Assembly: GCA_036389835.1 (NCBI GenBank)
Contig: DASVWC010000052.1
Coordinates: 57,014 to 121,013, forward strand
Reading direction: 5' to 3'
From: AC-37 sp036389835
GTDB lineage: Bacteria; Actinomycetota; Thermoleophilia; Solirubrobacterales; Thermoleophilaceae
DNA: 64,000 bases
In this document: positions 44,702-52,392 of the stretch, one piece after another
Numbering within the stretch: the first letter of the stretch is position 1
Layout of the letters: each line of letters starts with the position of its first letter
Notes under the pieces: model-generated
Database searches by the model: none
What the model saw: only the letters and a program-made list of their open reading frames with translations
Told to the model about the DNA's origin: nothing
Program-made: the position numbers and the translations under genes

Positions 44702-45147
44702 GCGCGGAGACCCCCGCACTCGTCCACTGCTTCTCCGTGCTCGTCGACGCCGACACCGACCTCGGCACGTTCTCCGAGTGCAGCGGCCTCTCCGCCGGCT
44801 ACGGCATCACCGAGCTGCGCGAGGGCGGTGAGAACGGCTTCGCCCACCAGCTCTGGGGCCCGGTCAGCTACGGGAAGATCACGCTCGTGCGCGCCCTCGA
44901 CGCGGCGTCGGCCGCGGTGGCGGAGTGGGTCACCAGCTTCGAGGCCGCCAGCACGCCCGCGACCGCTCGGATCGAGGCCGTCGATCCCGCAGGCGCGTCG
45001 ATCGCCGCGTGGGACCTGCGCGGCGTGGTCCCGGTGCAGTGGAACGGTCCCACCTGGAACGTCGCGGCCAACGCCGTCGCCAGGGAGACACTCGTGATCG
45101 CGCACACCGGGTTCACGCGCGCGAGCGGGGGAGGGGGCGCGGCGTGA
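44698..45147 (+). CDS. Inner tube protein 1b (gp19-like)
   Basis: The 149-residue second tube paralogue reads HCFSVLVDADTDLGTFSECSGLSAGYGITELREGGENGFAHQLWGP, then KITLVRALDAASAAVAEWV and VVPVQWNGPTWNVAANAVARETLVIAHTGF. In eCIS a second tube protein links the tube to the baseplate hub. Its GTG at 44698 overlaps the repeat-protein stop. It is followed directly by the LysM baseplate gene. Confidence 0.93.
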   Translation: MSAETPALVHCFSVLVDADTDLGTFSECSGLSAGYGITELREGGENGFAHQLWGPVSYGKITLVRALDAASAAVAEWVTSFEAASTPATARIEAVDPAGASIAAWDLRGVVPVQWNGPTWNVAANAVARETLVIAHTGFTRASGGGGAA

Positions 45148-45833
45148 CCCCCGTGGCGATGGCCGACGCGCGCGGCGAGCTGCGCAAGGCGGTGCTGAGG
45201 CGGCTCGACGGCCAGGGCGAGCTGACGGTGCACTTCAATCCGAGCGAGCTGCGGATCGCGAAGAGCTCGACCTGGACCGCCGGCCCGGCGCGCGGCGCGG
45301 CCACCGCCCCGCCGCCCGACTTCGGCGGCGCGAACCCGCGCGACATGGGGCTCCGGCTCCTCCTCGACGCCCGCAGCAGCGGCGCCGACGTCGCGGCCGA
45401 CGCGCAGACGCTCCAGTCGTGGCTCAACCCGACCGAGGAGTCGATCGGCGCCGGCACGCCGCAGCCGCCGCTGCTGCGCCTCGACTGGACGAGCCCGGCG
45501 CTCTTCGACGCGTATCTCACCAACGTGGACGTGACCTACGTCCTCTTCGACCGCGACGGCAGCCCGCTGCGCGCGAACGTGGACGCCAAGCTCAAGGAGA
45601 GCCCCACCAGCGCGCAGGCGCAGAACCCCACCTCGGGCGGCGACGCCGGCCACCGCACGCACGTGCTCGAGGCCGGCGAGTCGCTCCAGTCGCTCGCGCA
45701 CCGCCTCTACCGCGACCCCGCCCTCTGGCGCGGCCTCGCCCGCTACAACCGGATCGCCGACCCCCTGCGGGTCCGCCCCGGCCGCCGCGTGGACCTCCCG
45801 CCCGCCGCCGTCGTCAGGGAGCTGGCGCGATGA
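45144..45833 (+). CDS. LysM-containing baseplate hub protein (Afp7/Pvc7-like)
   Basis: The 229-residue product starts at GTG 45144 (GTGA overlap). An N-terminal ELTVHFNPSELRIAKSSTW region and LLLDARSSGADVAADAQTLQSWL are the Afp7 features. A C-terminal LysM-like motif follows: THVLEAGESLQSLAHRLYRDPALWRGLARYNRIADPLRVRPGRRVDLP. It bridges tube and spike. It is coupled (ATGA) to the VgrG-like gene. Confidence 0.93.
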   Translation: MTPVAMADARGELRKAVLRRLDGQGELTVHFNPSELRIAKSSTWTAGPARGAATAPPPDFGGANPRDMGLRLLLDARSSGADVAADAQTLQSWLNPTEESIGAGTPQPPLLRLDWTSPALFDAYLTNVDVTYVLFDRDGSPLRANVDAKLKESPTSAQAQNPTSGGDAGHRTHVLEAGESLQSLAHRLYRDPALWRGLARYNRIADPLRVRPGRRVDLPPAAVVRELAR

Positions 45834-47452
45834 CGACCCCGTGGGGCGTGTGGCCGGAGGTGGCGGTCGGGGGCCAGACGCTGTCGGACGAGGTCGTCGC
45901 GCGGCTCGAGCGCGTGGTCGTGGACCACGACGCGCTGCGCCCCGACATGTTCGAGCTCACGCTGCGCGACCCCGAGCGGACGGTGATAGCCCAGGCCGGC
46001 GCGCGCATCGGAGGCGAGCTGCGCATCACCGCCACGGCCGCGGGCGGGGGAGCCGAGGAGGAGCTGATCCTCGGGGACATCACCGCGCTCGAGGCCGACC
46101 TCGACGCCAGCGGGAACAGGGTGCTGATCCGCGGCTACGACCGCTCGCACCGCTTCACGCGCGGGATCCGCACGGAGACGTACCGCGACGTGACCGACTC
46201 CGACATAGCGCGCACGCTCGCTCAGCGCGCGGGCATCGCCGTCGGCAACATCGAGGACACGCCGGTCGTGCACCCGCTCGTCTCGCAGGTGAACTCGAGC
46301 GACTGGGACTTCCTCCAGTCACGCGCGCGCGAGGTCGGCTACGTGGCGGCGGTCGTCTCGGGCAAGCTCGACTTCCACCCGCCGGTCGACAGCGGCGAGG
46401 CGCCGGAGCCGGGGATGCTCGACTCGAGCGACCCGCTCCAGCTCGTGCTCGGCGCGGACCTCGAGACGTTCCGGCCGCGGCTGTCCTCGTCCGGGCAGGT
46501 CGCGAGCGTGGAGGTGCGCGGCTGGAGCCCGGAGCGCAAGGACGCCGTGGTGGGCACCGCCGACGCGACCACCCGCCGCGCGCGCCTGGCCGACGAGCCC
46601 GCGGCGCTCGCCGGCCTGTTCGGCGAGCACCGCTGGCTGGCCACCGACCACGCCTACGCGCACCAGGCCGAGGTCGACGGCGCGGCCGCCGCGCTGGCCG
46701 ACCGCGTGGCGTCGTCGTTCGCCGAGGCCGAGGGACGGGCCCGCGGCAACCCGCGGCTGCGCGCGGGCCAGGCCGTGAGCGTCGCGCTCGTCGGCGAGCG
46801 CTTCGAGGGCCGCTACCTGCTCAGCGCCACGCGGCACGTGTTCGACGAGCACGGCTACCGCACGCACCTCGCGATCACCGGCGCGCAGGACCGCTCGCTG
46901 CTCGGCCTCGCCTCGAACGGCAACGGCGAGCGCCGCATACCGGGCGTCGTGACCGGGATAGTCACCGCCGTGGACGATCCCGACGGGCGCGGGCGCGTGA
47001 AGCTGCGCTTCCCGTGGCTCTCCGAGTCATACGAGACGGCCTGGGCGCGCGTGGCTCAGGTGAGCGCCGGCGGCGACCGCGGCAGCGCCTTCCCCCCGGA
47101 GGTCGGCGACGAGGTGCTCGTCGCGTTCGAGCAGGGCGAGATCCGCAGCCCGTACGTGCTCGGCGGCCTCTACAACGGGGTCGACGCGCCCGACCTGGGC
47201 GGCTCGCTGACCGAGGGCGGCTCGGTGCGCCGCCGCGGCGTGAAGACCGTGGCCGGCCATCAGCTCGTCTTCATCGAGGGCGGGAGCACGGCGGTGGAGC
47301 TGACCGCGAGCGGCGACATCCTCATCAAGGCGAGCGGCGACGTGGCAATCGAGGCCGGCGGCACGCTCGACCTGACCGCCCAGCGCGGGATCACCATCGA
47401 CGCCGGCGCCGGCGACGTGACGGTCAGCGGCCGCACGATCAGGCTGAACTGA
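45830..47452 (+). CDS. VgrG-like spike protein (Afp8/Pvc8-like)
   Basis: The 540-residue product has gp27-like domains (about 1-370: VVVDHDALRPDMFELTLRD, RGYDRSHRFTRGIRTETYRDVTDSDIARTLAQRAGI, VNSSDWDFLQSRAREVGY). A gp5-like OB-fold follows (VVTGIVTAVDDPDGRGRVKLRFPWLSESYETAWARV and VGDEVLVAFEQGEIRSPYVLGGLY), then a beta-helix spike tail (ASGDILIKASGDVAIEAGG). It punctures the target membrane and can carry effectors. The PAAR tip gene follows by one base. Confidence 0.95.
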   Translation: MTTPWGVWPEVAVGGQTLSDEVVARLERVVVDHDALRPDMFELTLRDPERTVIAQAGARIGGELRITATAAGGGAEEELILGDITALEADLDASGNRVLIRGYDRSHRFTRGIRTETYRDVTDSDIARTLAQRAGIAVGNIEDTPVVHPLVSQVNSSDWDFLQSRAREVGYVAAVVSGKLDFHPPVDSGEAPEPGMLDSSDPLQLVLGADLETFRPRLSSSGQVASVEVRGWSPERKDAVVGTADATTRRARLADEPAALAGLFGEHRWLATDHAYAHQAEVDGAAAALADRVASSFAEAEGRARGNPRLRAGQAVSVALVGERFEGRYLLSATRHVFDEHGYRTHLAITGAQDRSLLGLASNGNGERRIPGVVTGIVTAVDDPDGRGRVKLRFPWLSESYETAWARVAQVSAGGDRGSAFPPEVGDEVLVAFEQGEIRSPYVLGGLYNGVDAPDLGGSLTEGGSVRRRGVKTVAGHQLVFIEGGSTAVELTASGDILIKASGDVAIEAGGTLDLTAQRGITIDAGAGDVTVSGRTIRLN

Positions 47453-47453
47453 C

Positions 47454-47828
47454 ATGGCAGCGCCCGCAGCCGTCATGAACGACCGCATCACGGGGACCTG
47501 CACCCACCTCGTGCCGACGCCGGGCGGTCCGCCAGCGCCGACGCCGATGCCGTTCTCGGGGCCGCTGGTGGAGGGACTGGCGACCACCGTGCTGATCGGC
47601 GGCAAGCCCGCCGCCGTGATGGGGTCGACGGCCTACTGCGTCCCGCCGCACGTGGGGATATCCGACCCCTTCACCGCCCCGCCGATGCAGCGCGGGTCGG
47701 TGCTCGACGGGAGCATGACCGTGTTGATCGGCGGCCAGCCGGCGGCGCGGACGGGCTCGAACTGCAAGACGTGCACCGGCACCGGGACGCTCGCCGGCAC
47801 GGCGGCGACCGTACTCATCGGAGGCTGA
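47454..47828 (+). CDS. PAAR-domain spike tip (Afp10/Pvc10-like)
   Basis: The 124-residue product shows paired GT-rich PAAR features: MNDRITGTCTHLVPTPGGPPAP, TVLIGGKPAAVMGSTAYCVPPHVGI and MTVLIGGQPAARTGSNCKTCTGTG. His and Cys residues could bind the zinc or iron ion that sharpens the spike. No toxin extension is fused. It caps the VgrG spike. Confidence 0.94.
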   Translation: MAAPAAVMNDRITGTCTHLVPTPGGPPAPTPMPFSGPLVEGLATTVLIGGKPAAVMGSTAYCVPPHVGISDPFTAPPMQRGSVLDGSMTVLIGGQPAARTGSNCKTCTGTGTLAGTAATVLIGG

Positions 47829-47829
47829 G

Positions 47830-48231
47830 GTGCCGACGGACTTTCTCGGTCGCGGCTGGCGCTTCCCGATCGGGACCGACCCGACCGGGAGCATCGCGCT
47901 CACCGACGGGCCGAGCCGGGTCGAGCAGAGCATCCGCGTGATCCTCGGCACGGCCTTCGGCGAGCGCCCGATGCGGCCGGAGTTCGGCTGCGGGGCGCAC
48001 AACCTGGTCTTCGCGCCCGCGGACGCGCAGCTCGCCGCGCGCGTCGAGCACGAGGTCCGCGCCTCGCTGATCCGCTGGGAGCCGCGCATCGAGGTCAAGC
48101 GCGTGACCGCCGCCCTCGACGACGAGGAGCACAGCACGCTGCTCGTCTCGATCGACTACGTCATCCGGCACGAGAACCACCCGCGCAACCTCGTCTTCCC
48201 GTTCTACACGATCGGGCAGGAGCCGGAATGA
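47830..48231 (+). CDS. GPW/gp25-family baseplate protein (Afp9/Pvc9-like)
   Basis: The 133-residue product reads VEQSIRVILGTAFGERPMRPEFGCGAHNLVFAP, with the gp25 EPR/EPE-like core LIRWEPRIEVKRV, then LLVSIDYVIRHENHPRNLVFPFY. gp25 nucleates sheath assembly on the baseplate. It overlaps the wedge gene by ATGA. Confidence 0.95.
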   Translation: MPTDFLGRGWRFPIGTDPTGSIALTDGPSRVEQSIRVILGTAFGERPMRPEFGCGAHNLVFAPADAQLAARVEHEVRASLIRWEPRIEVKRVTAALDDEEHSTLLVSIDYVIRHENHPRNLVFPFYTIGQEPE

Positions 48232-50156
48232 GCCTCGCCGGTCCGCGCCTCGACGACCGCCGCTTCCAGCAGCTCGTGGACGAGGCGAAGCTGCGCGTGC
48301 AGCGGGCCTGCCCCGAGTGGACCGACCACAACGTCTCCGACCCCGGCGTCGTGCTCATCGAGCTGTTCGCGGCGATGACCGACCAGATCACCTACCGGCT
48401 CAACCAGGTGCCGGACCACCTCTACCGCCACTTCCTCGAGCTGATCGGGGTCCGCCCGCACCCGCCGCGCGCCGCGGCCGCCGGCGTGACGTTCTGGCTC
48501 TCGGCGCCGCAGCCGGAGCCGGTCCGGGTCCCGCGCGGCACCCAGGTGGCGACCAAGCGCGGCGCCGACCACCCCGCCGTCACCTTCTCCCTCGCCGAGG
48601 ACCTGGCCGTCGTGCCGTGCGACCTCGCGGCGGTGAGCACGGCGGCCGCGGGCCAGGACCCGGTCGACCGCACCCGCGCCGCGGAGCCGTTCCCGACGTT
48701 CTCGGAGCCGCCGCAGCCGGGCGACGCCGTGATCTTCGACCTCTCCGCGGCGGTGCCGCGCTGCGCCGTGAGGCTCGAGCTCGCGTGCGACGAGGCGTAC
48801 GGGCACGGCGTCGACCCGCTGCGCCCGCCGCTCGGCTGGGAGGCGTGGGACGGCGGCGAGTGGCGCGAGCTCGAGGACGTCACCGACACCACCGCGGCGC
48901 TCAACCGCCCCGGCGAGGTCGTGCTGCACGTGCCGGAGTGGGCGCCCACCGCCACGCCCACGCGGCTGCGCTGCGTGATCGTCGCGCGCGACGTGCCGGC
49001 CTACCGGGAGTCGCCGCGCATCGCCGCGGCGAGCGCCGACACGATCGGCGGCACCGCCCCGGCGATCCACGGCGAGGCGATCGAGGACGAGCTGCTCGGC
49101 ACGTCCACCGGGCACCCGCGCCAGCGCTTCCTGGTGCAGCGCCCCCCGCTCGTGGGGCAGGAGCCGCTGGTCGTCCAGTCGCGCCACGCGGACGGCGACG
49201 AGGAGTACGCGGAGGTCGAGAGCTTCGCCGACAGCGACGAGCAGTCGCTGCACGTGACCGTCGACCGCAGCAGCGGCGAGATCGTGTTCGGCCCGTCGAT
49301 CCGCGAGGGGGCGGAGGCGCGCCCCACCCAGCGCGGCAAGATCCCGCCCCCCGGCGCGCAGCTCTGGGTGCGCCGGTACGTGACCGGCGGCGGGGAGGAG
49401 GGCAACGTCGCGCGCGGCGAGCTGCGCATCCTCAAGACGACGGTCCCGTTCGTGACGCGGGTCGAGAACCGCGGGCCGGCCCTCGGCGGCGCCGCGGCCG
49501 AGTCGGTCGAGGACGCGTGCGCGCGCGGGCCGATCGCGCTCCGCACGCGCGAGCGGGCGGTCACGGCGGAGGACTACGAGTACTTCGCCCTCCGTGCGGT
49601 CGACGCGGTCGGGCGGGTTCGCTGCGTCCCGCCCCCGCACGAGGAGCCGGGGGCGCCGGCGCAGATCGTGCTCGTGCCGGAGCTCGGCGACTCCGACGGG
49701 GCCCCGTCGCTCGCCGAGCTAGTCGTGCCCAACGACGTGAAGGAGGCCGTGCGCGCGGAGCTCGAGTCACGCCGCGTGCTCGGGGCGCGCTTCGTCGTGC
49801 GCGACGCCACCTACCGCGGCGTGCGCGTCGACGCGCTCGTCCGGGTGCTGCCGGGCTACGCCGCGGCGGAGGTGGCCGAGCGGGCCACCCAGGCGCTGCA
49901 TGCCTACTTCCACCCGACGCGCGGCGGCAGCGACGGGCGCGGCTGGGCGTTCGGCCGCGACGTCTACGACGGCATGGCCTACATGGTGCTCCAGCGCGTC
50001 GCGGGGGTGGAGATCGTGCAGGACCTCAAGCTCTACCCGGTCGACCTGGCGAACGGCGCGATCGGCGACGACTCGCAGCGCATCCCCCTGCCGGCCGATG
50101 CGATGCTTGTCTCCGGCGACCACCGCGTCGCCGTGGTGGAGGAGAAGGACGAGTGA
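48228..50156 (+). CDS. Baseplate wedge protein, gpJ-like (Afp11/Pvc11)
   Basis: The 642-residue product reads DDRRFQQLVDEAKLRVQRACPEWTDHNVSDPGVVLIELFAAMTDQITYRLNQVPDHLYRHFLELIG, the Afp11 N-terminus. It ends with VRVDALVRVLPGYAAAEVAERATQALHAYFHPTRGGSDGRGWAFG, the gpJ-like C-terminal region, and GVEIVQDLKLYP. It forms the baseplate wedges around the hub. Confidence 0.95.
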   Translation: MSLAGPRLDDRRFQQLVDEAKLRVQRACPEWTDHNVSDPGVVLIELFAAMTDQITYRLNQVPDHLYRHFLELIGVRPHPPRAAAAGVTFWLSAPQPEPVRVPRGTQVATKRGADHPAVTFSLAEDLAVVPCDLAAVSTAAAGQDPVDRTRAAEPFPTFSEPPQPGDAVIFDLSAAVPRCAVRLELACDEAYGHGVDPLRPPLGWEAWDGGEWRELEDVTDTTAALNRPGEVVLHVPEWAPTATPTRLRCVIVARDVPAYRESPRIAAASADTIGGTAPAIHGEAIEDELLGTSTGHPRQRFLVQRPPLVGQEPLVVQSRHADGDEEYAEVESFADSDEQSLHVTVDRSSGEIVFGPSIREGAEARPTQRGKIPPPGAQLWVRRYVTGGGEEGNVARGELRILKTTVPFVTRVENRGPALGGAAAESVEDACARGPIALRTRERAVTAEDYEYFALRAVDAVGRVRCVPPPHEEPGAPAQIVLVPELGDSDGAPSLAELVVPNDVKEAVRAELESRRVLGARFVVRDATYRGVRVDALVRVLPGYAAAEVAERATQALHAYFHPTRGGSDGRGWAFGRDVYDGMAYMVLQRVAGVEIVQDLKLYPVDLANGAIGDDSQRIPLPADAMLVSGDHRVAVVEEKDE

Positions 50157-50701
50157 GCACGACCACGAGCCCCGCTCCGCTCGCGGACGGCCTGCCGGCG
50201 ATGTTCAGGAGCGCGGACGACGCCTTCCTCGAGCGCTTCTGCGCCGGGCTCGACGGCGTGCTGGCTCCGATCCTCGTCACGCTCGACAGCCTCGACGCGT
50301 ACGTGGACCCGCGCGTGACGCCCGACGAGTTCCTCGACTGGCTGGGCCGCTGGGTGGCGCTCGGCGCGCGGCTGCGCTGGGAGGAGGAGTCGTGGCGCAC
50401 GCTCATCGAAGAGGCGGCCAACCTCTTCCGCTGGCGCGGCACCGCGCGGGCGCTGCGGCGCTTCGTCGAGCTCTACACCGGCGGCGAGGTGCAGGTGGTG
50501 GACCCGGGCGGGTCGAGCATCGTCGAGGACGCCAACGCGAGCGGGGCGGCGACGATGCTGTCGGAGCCGCCGGTCATCGTTGTGCGCGTGCGCGGCGGCC
50601 GACTCGATCCGAACGACCCGGCTCAGCGCGAGGGGCTCGAGCACGTGATCCGCGAGTCGGTGCCGGCCCACCTGCCGCACTGGCTCGAGGTGAAGGCGTG
50701 A
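50153..50701 (+). CDS. Phage tail protein I-like baseplate protein (Afp12-like)
   Basis: The 182-residue product (GTG 50153) reads DAFLERFCAGLDGVLAPILVTLDSLDAYVDPRVTPDEFLDWLGRWVALGARLRWEEESWRTLIEEAANLFRWRGTARALRRFVELYTG, the TIGR02242-like tail protein family. It joins the wedge to the periphery. No fibre gene follows; the next genes are membrane proteins. Confidence 0.92.
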   Translation: MSTTTSPAPLADGLPAMFRSADDAFLERFCAGLDGVLAPILVTLDSLDAYVDPRVTPDEFLDWLGRWVALGARLRWEEESWRTLIEEAANLFRWRGTARALRRFVELYTGGEVQVVDPGGSSIVEDANASGAATMLSEPPVIVVRVRGGRLDPNDPAQREGLEHVIRESVPAHLPHWLEVKA

Positions 50702-51540
50702 CCTGCCCGCGCTGCGGACGCCAGCCCGCCGCGGGCGCTCGCTTCTGCGGCTACTGCGGTGCCGAGCTCGCGGTGCAGGAGGCCGGCACCGAGCGGATCG
50801 CCGCGCAGATCGCGCCCGTGCGCGTGCCGGTGGCCGCCGGCAGCGAGGCCGGGGCGGAGGTACAGATCCGCAACCTCGGCAGCGTGGTCGAGCACGTGTC
50901 GCTCAGCGTGGTCGGCGACGCCGCTGCCTGGTCCACGATCGACCCCCCGAGCCTGCGGATCATGCCCGGCGCGAGCGCCACCGCCGCGGTGGTCCTGCGG
51001 CCGCCGCGCACGTCGGCCACCGTCGCCGGGTCGCACGCGCTGATCGTGCAGGCGGCCCCGGTGGACAACCCCGGCGTGGCGGGCCAGGCGAACGCGATCG
51101 TGGACGTCGCGCCGTTCACCATGATCGCGGCGCGGGTCGTGCCCCGGCAGGCCACGCGCTGGCGCGGATCGTTGCGGACCCTCGAGCTGGAGAACGACGG
51201 CAACGCACCGGTCGGGCTGCGCCTGGTCGCTCGCGACGACGACGACGCGATGAGGTTCGAGGGGCTGCCGCCGGAGGCGACGGTGGCCTGGGGCGCGCCG
51301 GTCCGGCTCAGGTTCCGCGCCGCGACGAAGCGCTGGCGCTGGTTCGGCCGCAAGCCCCTTCCGCGGGAGTTCAGCGTGACCGGTGAGGGGGCGGACGGCA
51401 CGCAGGTCGTCGCGCCGGGCGTCCTGCTCCAGCGGGGCGTCTTCAACCTCTTCACCGGGCTGATCGGGATCCTGGTGCTCGTGATCGGCATCGGCCTCCT
51501 GCTCGCGGTCCTGCTCATCCTCAACCTCCTGGTCCAATGA
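50698..51540 (+). CDS. Zinc-ribbon, tail-anchored membrane protein at the end of the eCIS operon
   Basis: The 280-residue product begins TCPRCGRQPAAGARFCGYCG (C-x2-C-x10-C-x2-C zinc ribbon). Two beta-sandwich stretches follow (about 35-140 with EVQIRNLGSVVEHVSLSVVG, and 150-235 with LELENDGNAPVGLRLVA). It ends in a strong membrane helix (LIGILVLVIGIGLLLAVLLIL). It is coupled by GTGA to the tail protein gene. It may dock the particle to the inner face of the membrane; this is inference. Confidence 0.88.
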   Translation: MTCPRCGRQPAAGARFCGYCGAELAVQEAGTERIAAQIAPVRVPVAAGSEAGAEVQIRNLGSVVEHVSLSVVGDAAAWSTIDPPSLRIMPGASATAAVVLRPPRTSATVAGSHALIVQAAPVDNPGVAGQANAIVDVAPFTMIAARVVPRQATRWRGSLRTLELENDGNAPVGLRLVARDDDDAMRFEGLPPEATVAWGAPVRLRFRAATKRWRWFGRKPLPREFSVTGEGADGTQVVAPGVLLQRGVFNLFTGLIGILVLVIGIGLLLAVLLILNLLVQ

Positions 51541-52373
51541 AAACCTGCCTCAACTGCAAGACCGAGAACCCCGACGACGCCAAGTACTGCCAGAGCTGCC
51601 GCTTCACGCTCGACTGGGAGGCCACTCCGCCGCAGGAGGCGGCCGACATCACGAAGGTCCTCCCCCCGCCGACCCTCGAGCTCGCGATCGGGCCGGGGCA
51701 GGCCCGGGTCACGGCCGGCAACCAGGTGGCGTTCGGGGTGCGCGTCGTGAACCGCGGCGGGCTCCCCGGGCGCGCGCGGCTCTCGGTGGCGGGTCCCGTC
51801 GCGAGCTACGCGACGGTCTCCCCCGCGGAGGCGCTCGTGCAGCCCGGGACGGCCGCCGACGCGACCCTGACCGTCGCCGTGCCGGCCGGCGTCCAGGCGG
51901 GCACGGTGATGGTCGACGTGTACGCCACCGAGGCCGGCGGCAGCGGCGCCTCGATCGCCGCGCGCGCCCTGCTCACGATCGACCCTCCGCCGCCGCCCCC
52001 CGGGCCGCGGCTGCCGGAGGGACGCTCGCGGCGCTTCGTGCCGGTGGCGGCGGTGGCGGCGGTGGTAGCCGCCGGCGGGATCGGCTACTCCGTGCTCTCC
52101 GACGAGGGGGTCCCGGGGGTGGACACCGGCATCGGCGGCGGCGTCAGCGGGCGGGTGCGCGCGGAGTCCGGCCTGTGCCTGCGCGACGGCGCCGGCGGCG
52201 ACAGGCTCCCGCCGGAGGAGGGCGAGGGTGGGAGCTGCCACGGCCTCGAGGACGGCACCGAGATCGACGTCGACTGCGCCGAGGGGCCGTGGCTGCGTCT
52301 CAACGACCCGGAGGGCGGCCGGTTCGTCTTCTCCGGCAACGTCGAGCTCGACGAAGAGCCGCCGCCCTGCTGA
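51537..52373 (+). CDS. Zinc-ribbon membrane protein with extracytoplasmic SH3-like domain
   Basis: The 278-residue product starts MKTCLNCKTENPDDAKYCQSC (zinc ribbon). A beta-sandwich (about 45-150) and a Pro-rich linker follow, then one membrane helix (about 163-185) and a C-terminal domain of about 80 residues. That last domain carries four cysteines (LCLRD, SCHG, VDCAE, PPC) and an SH3b-like pattern. It is a paralogue in layout of the preceding gene but has an extra outside domain. ATGA overlap makes it the last gene of the operon. Confidence 0.88.
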   Translation: MKTCLNCKTENPDDAKYCQSCRFTLDWEATPPQEAADITKVLPPPTLELAIGPGQARVTAGNQVAFGVRVVNRGGLPGRARLSVAGPVASYATVSPAEALVQPGTAADATLTVAVPAGVQAGTVMVDVYATEAGGSGASIAARALLTIDPPPPPPGPRLPEGRSRRFVPVAAVAAVVAAGGIGYSVLSDEGVPGVDTGIGGGVSGRVRAESGLCLRDGAGGDRLPPEEGEGGSCHGLEDGTEIDVDCAEGPWLRLNDPEGGRFVFSGNVELDEEPPPC

Positions 52374-52392
52374 ATACGCCGCCCGCCGCGCG

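Noticed and set aside
42196..45105. 969-residue ORF on the minus strand across the eCIS repeat gene
   Set aside because: It is the antisense shadow of a GC-rich repetitive gene (Ser/Pro/Ala low complexity) with no family features; the plus-strand frame carries the eCIS-type context and start/stop overlaps.
37795..52373. Prophage or type VI secretion system
   Set aside because: No integrase, terminase, portal, capsid or lysis genes, and no TssJLM membrane complex; the gene set and order match eCIS.
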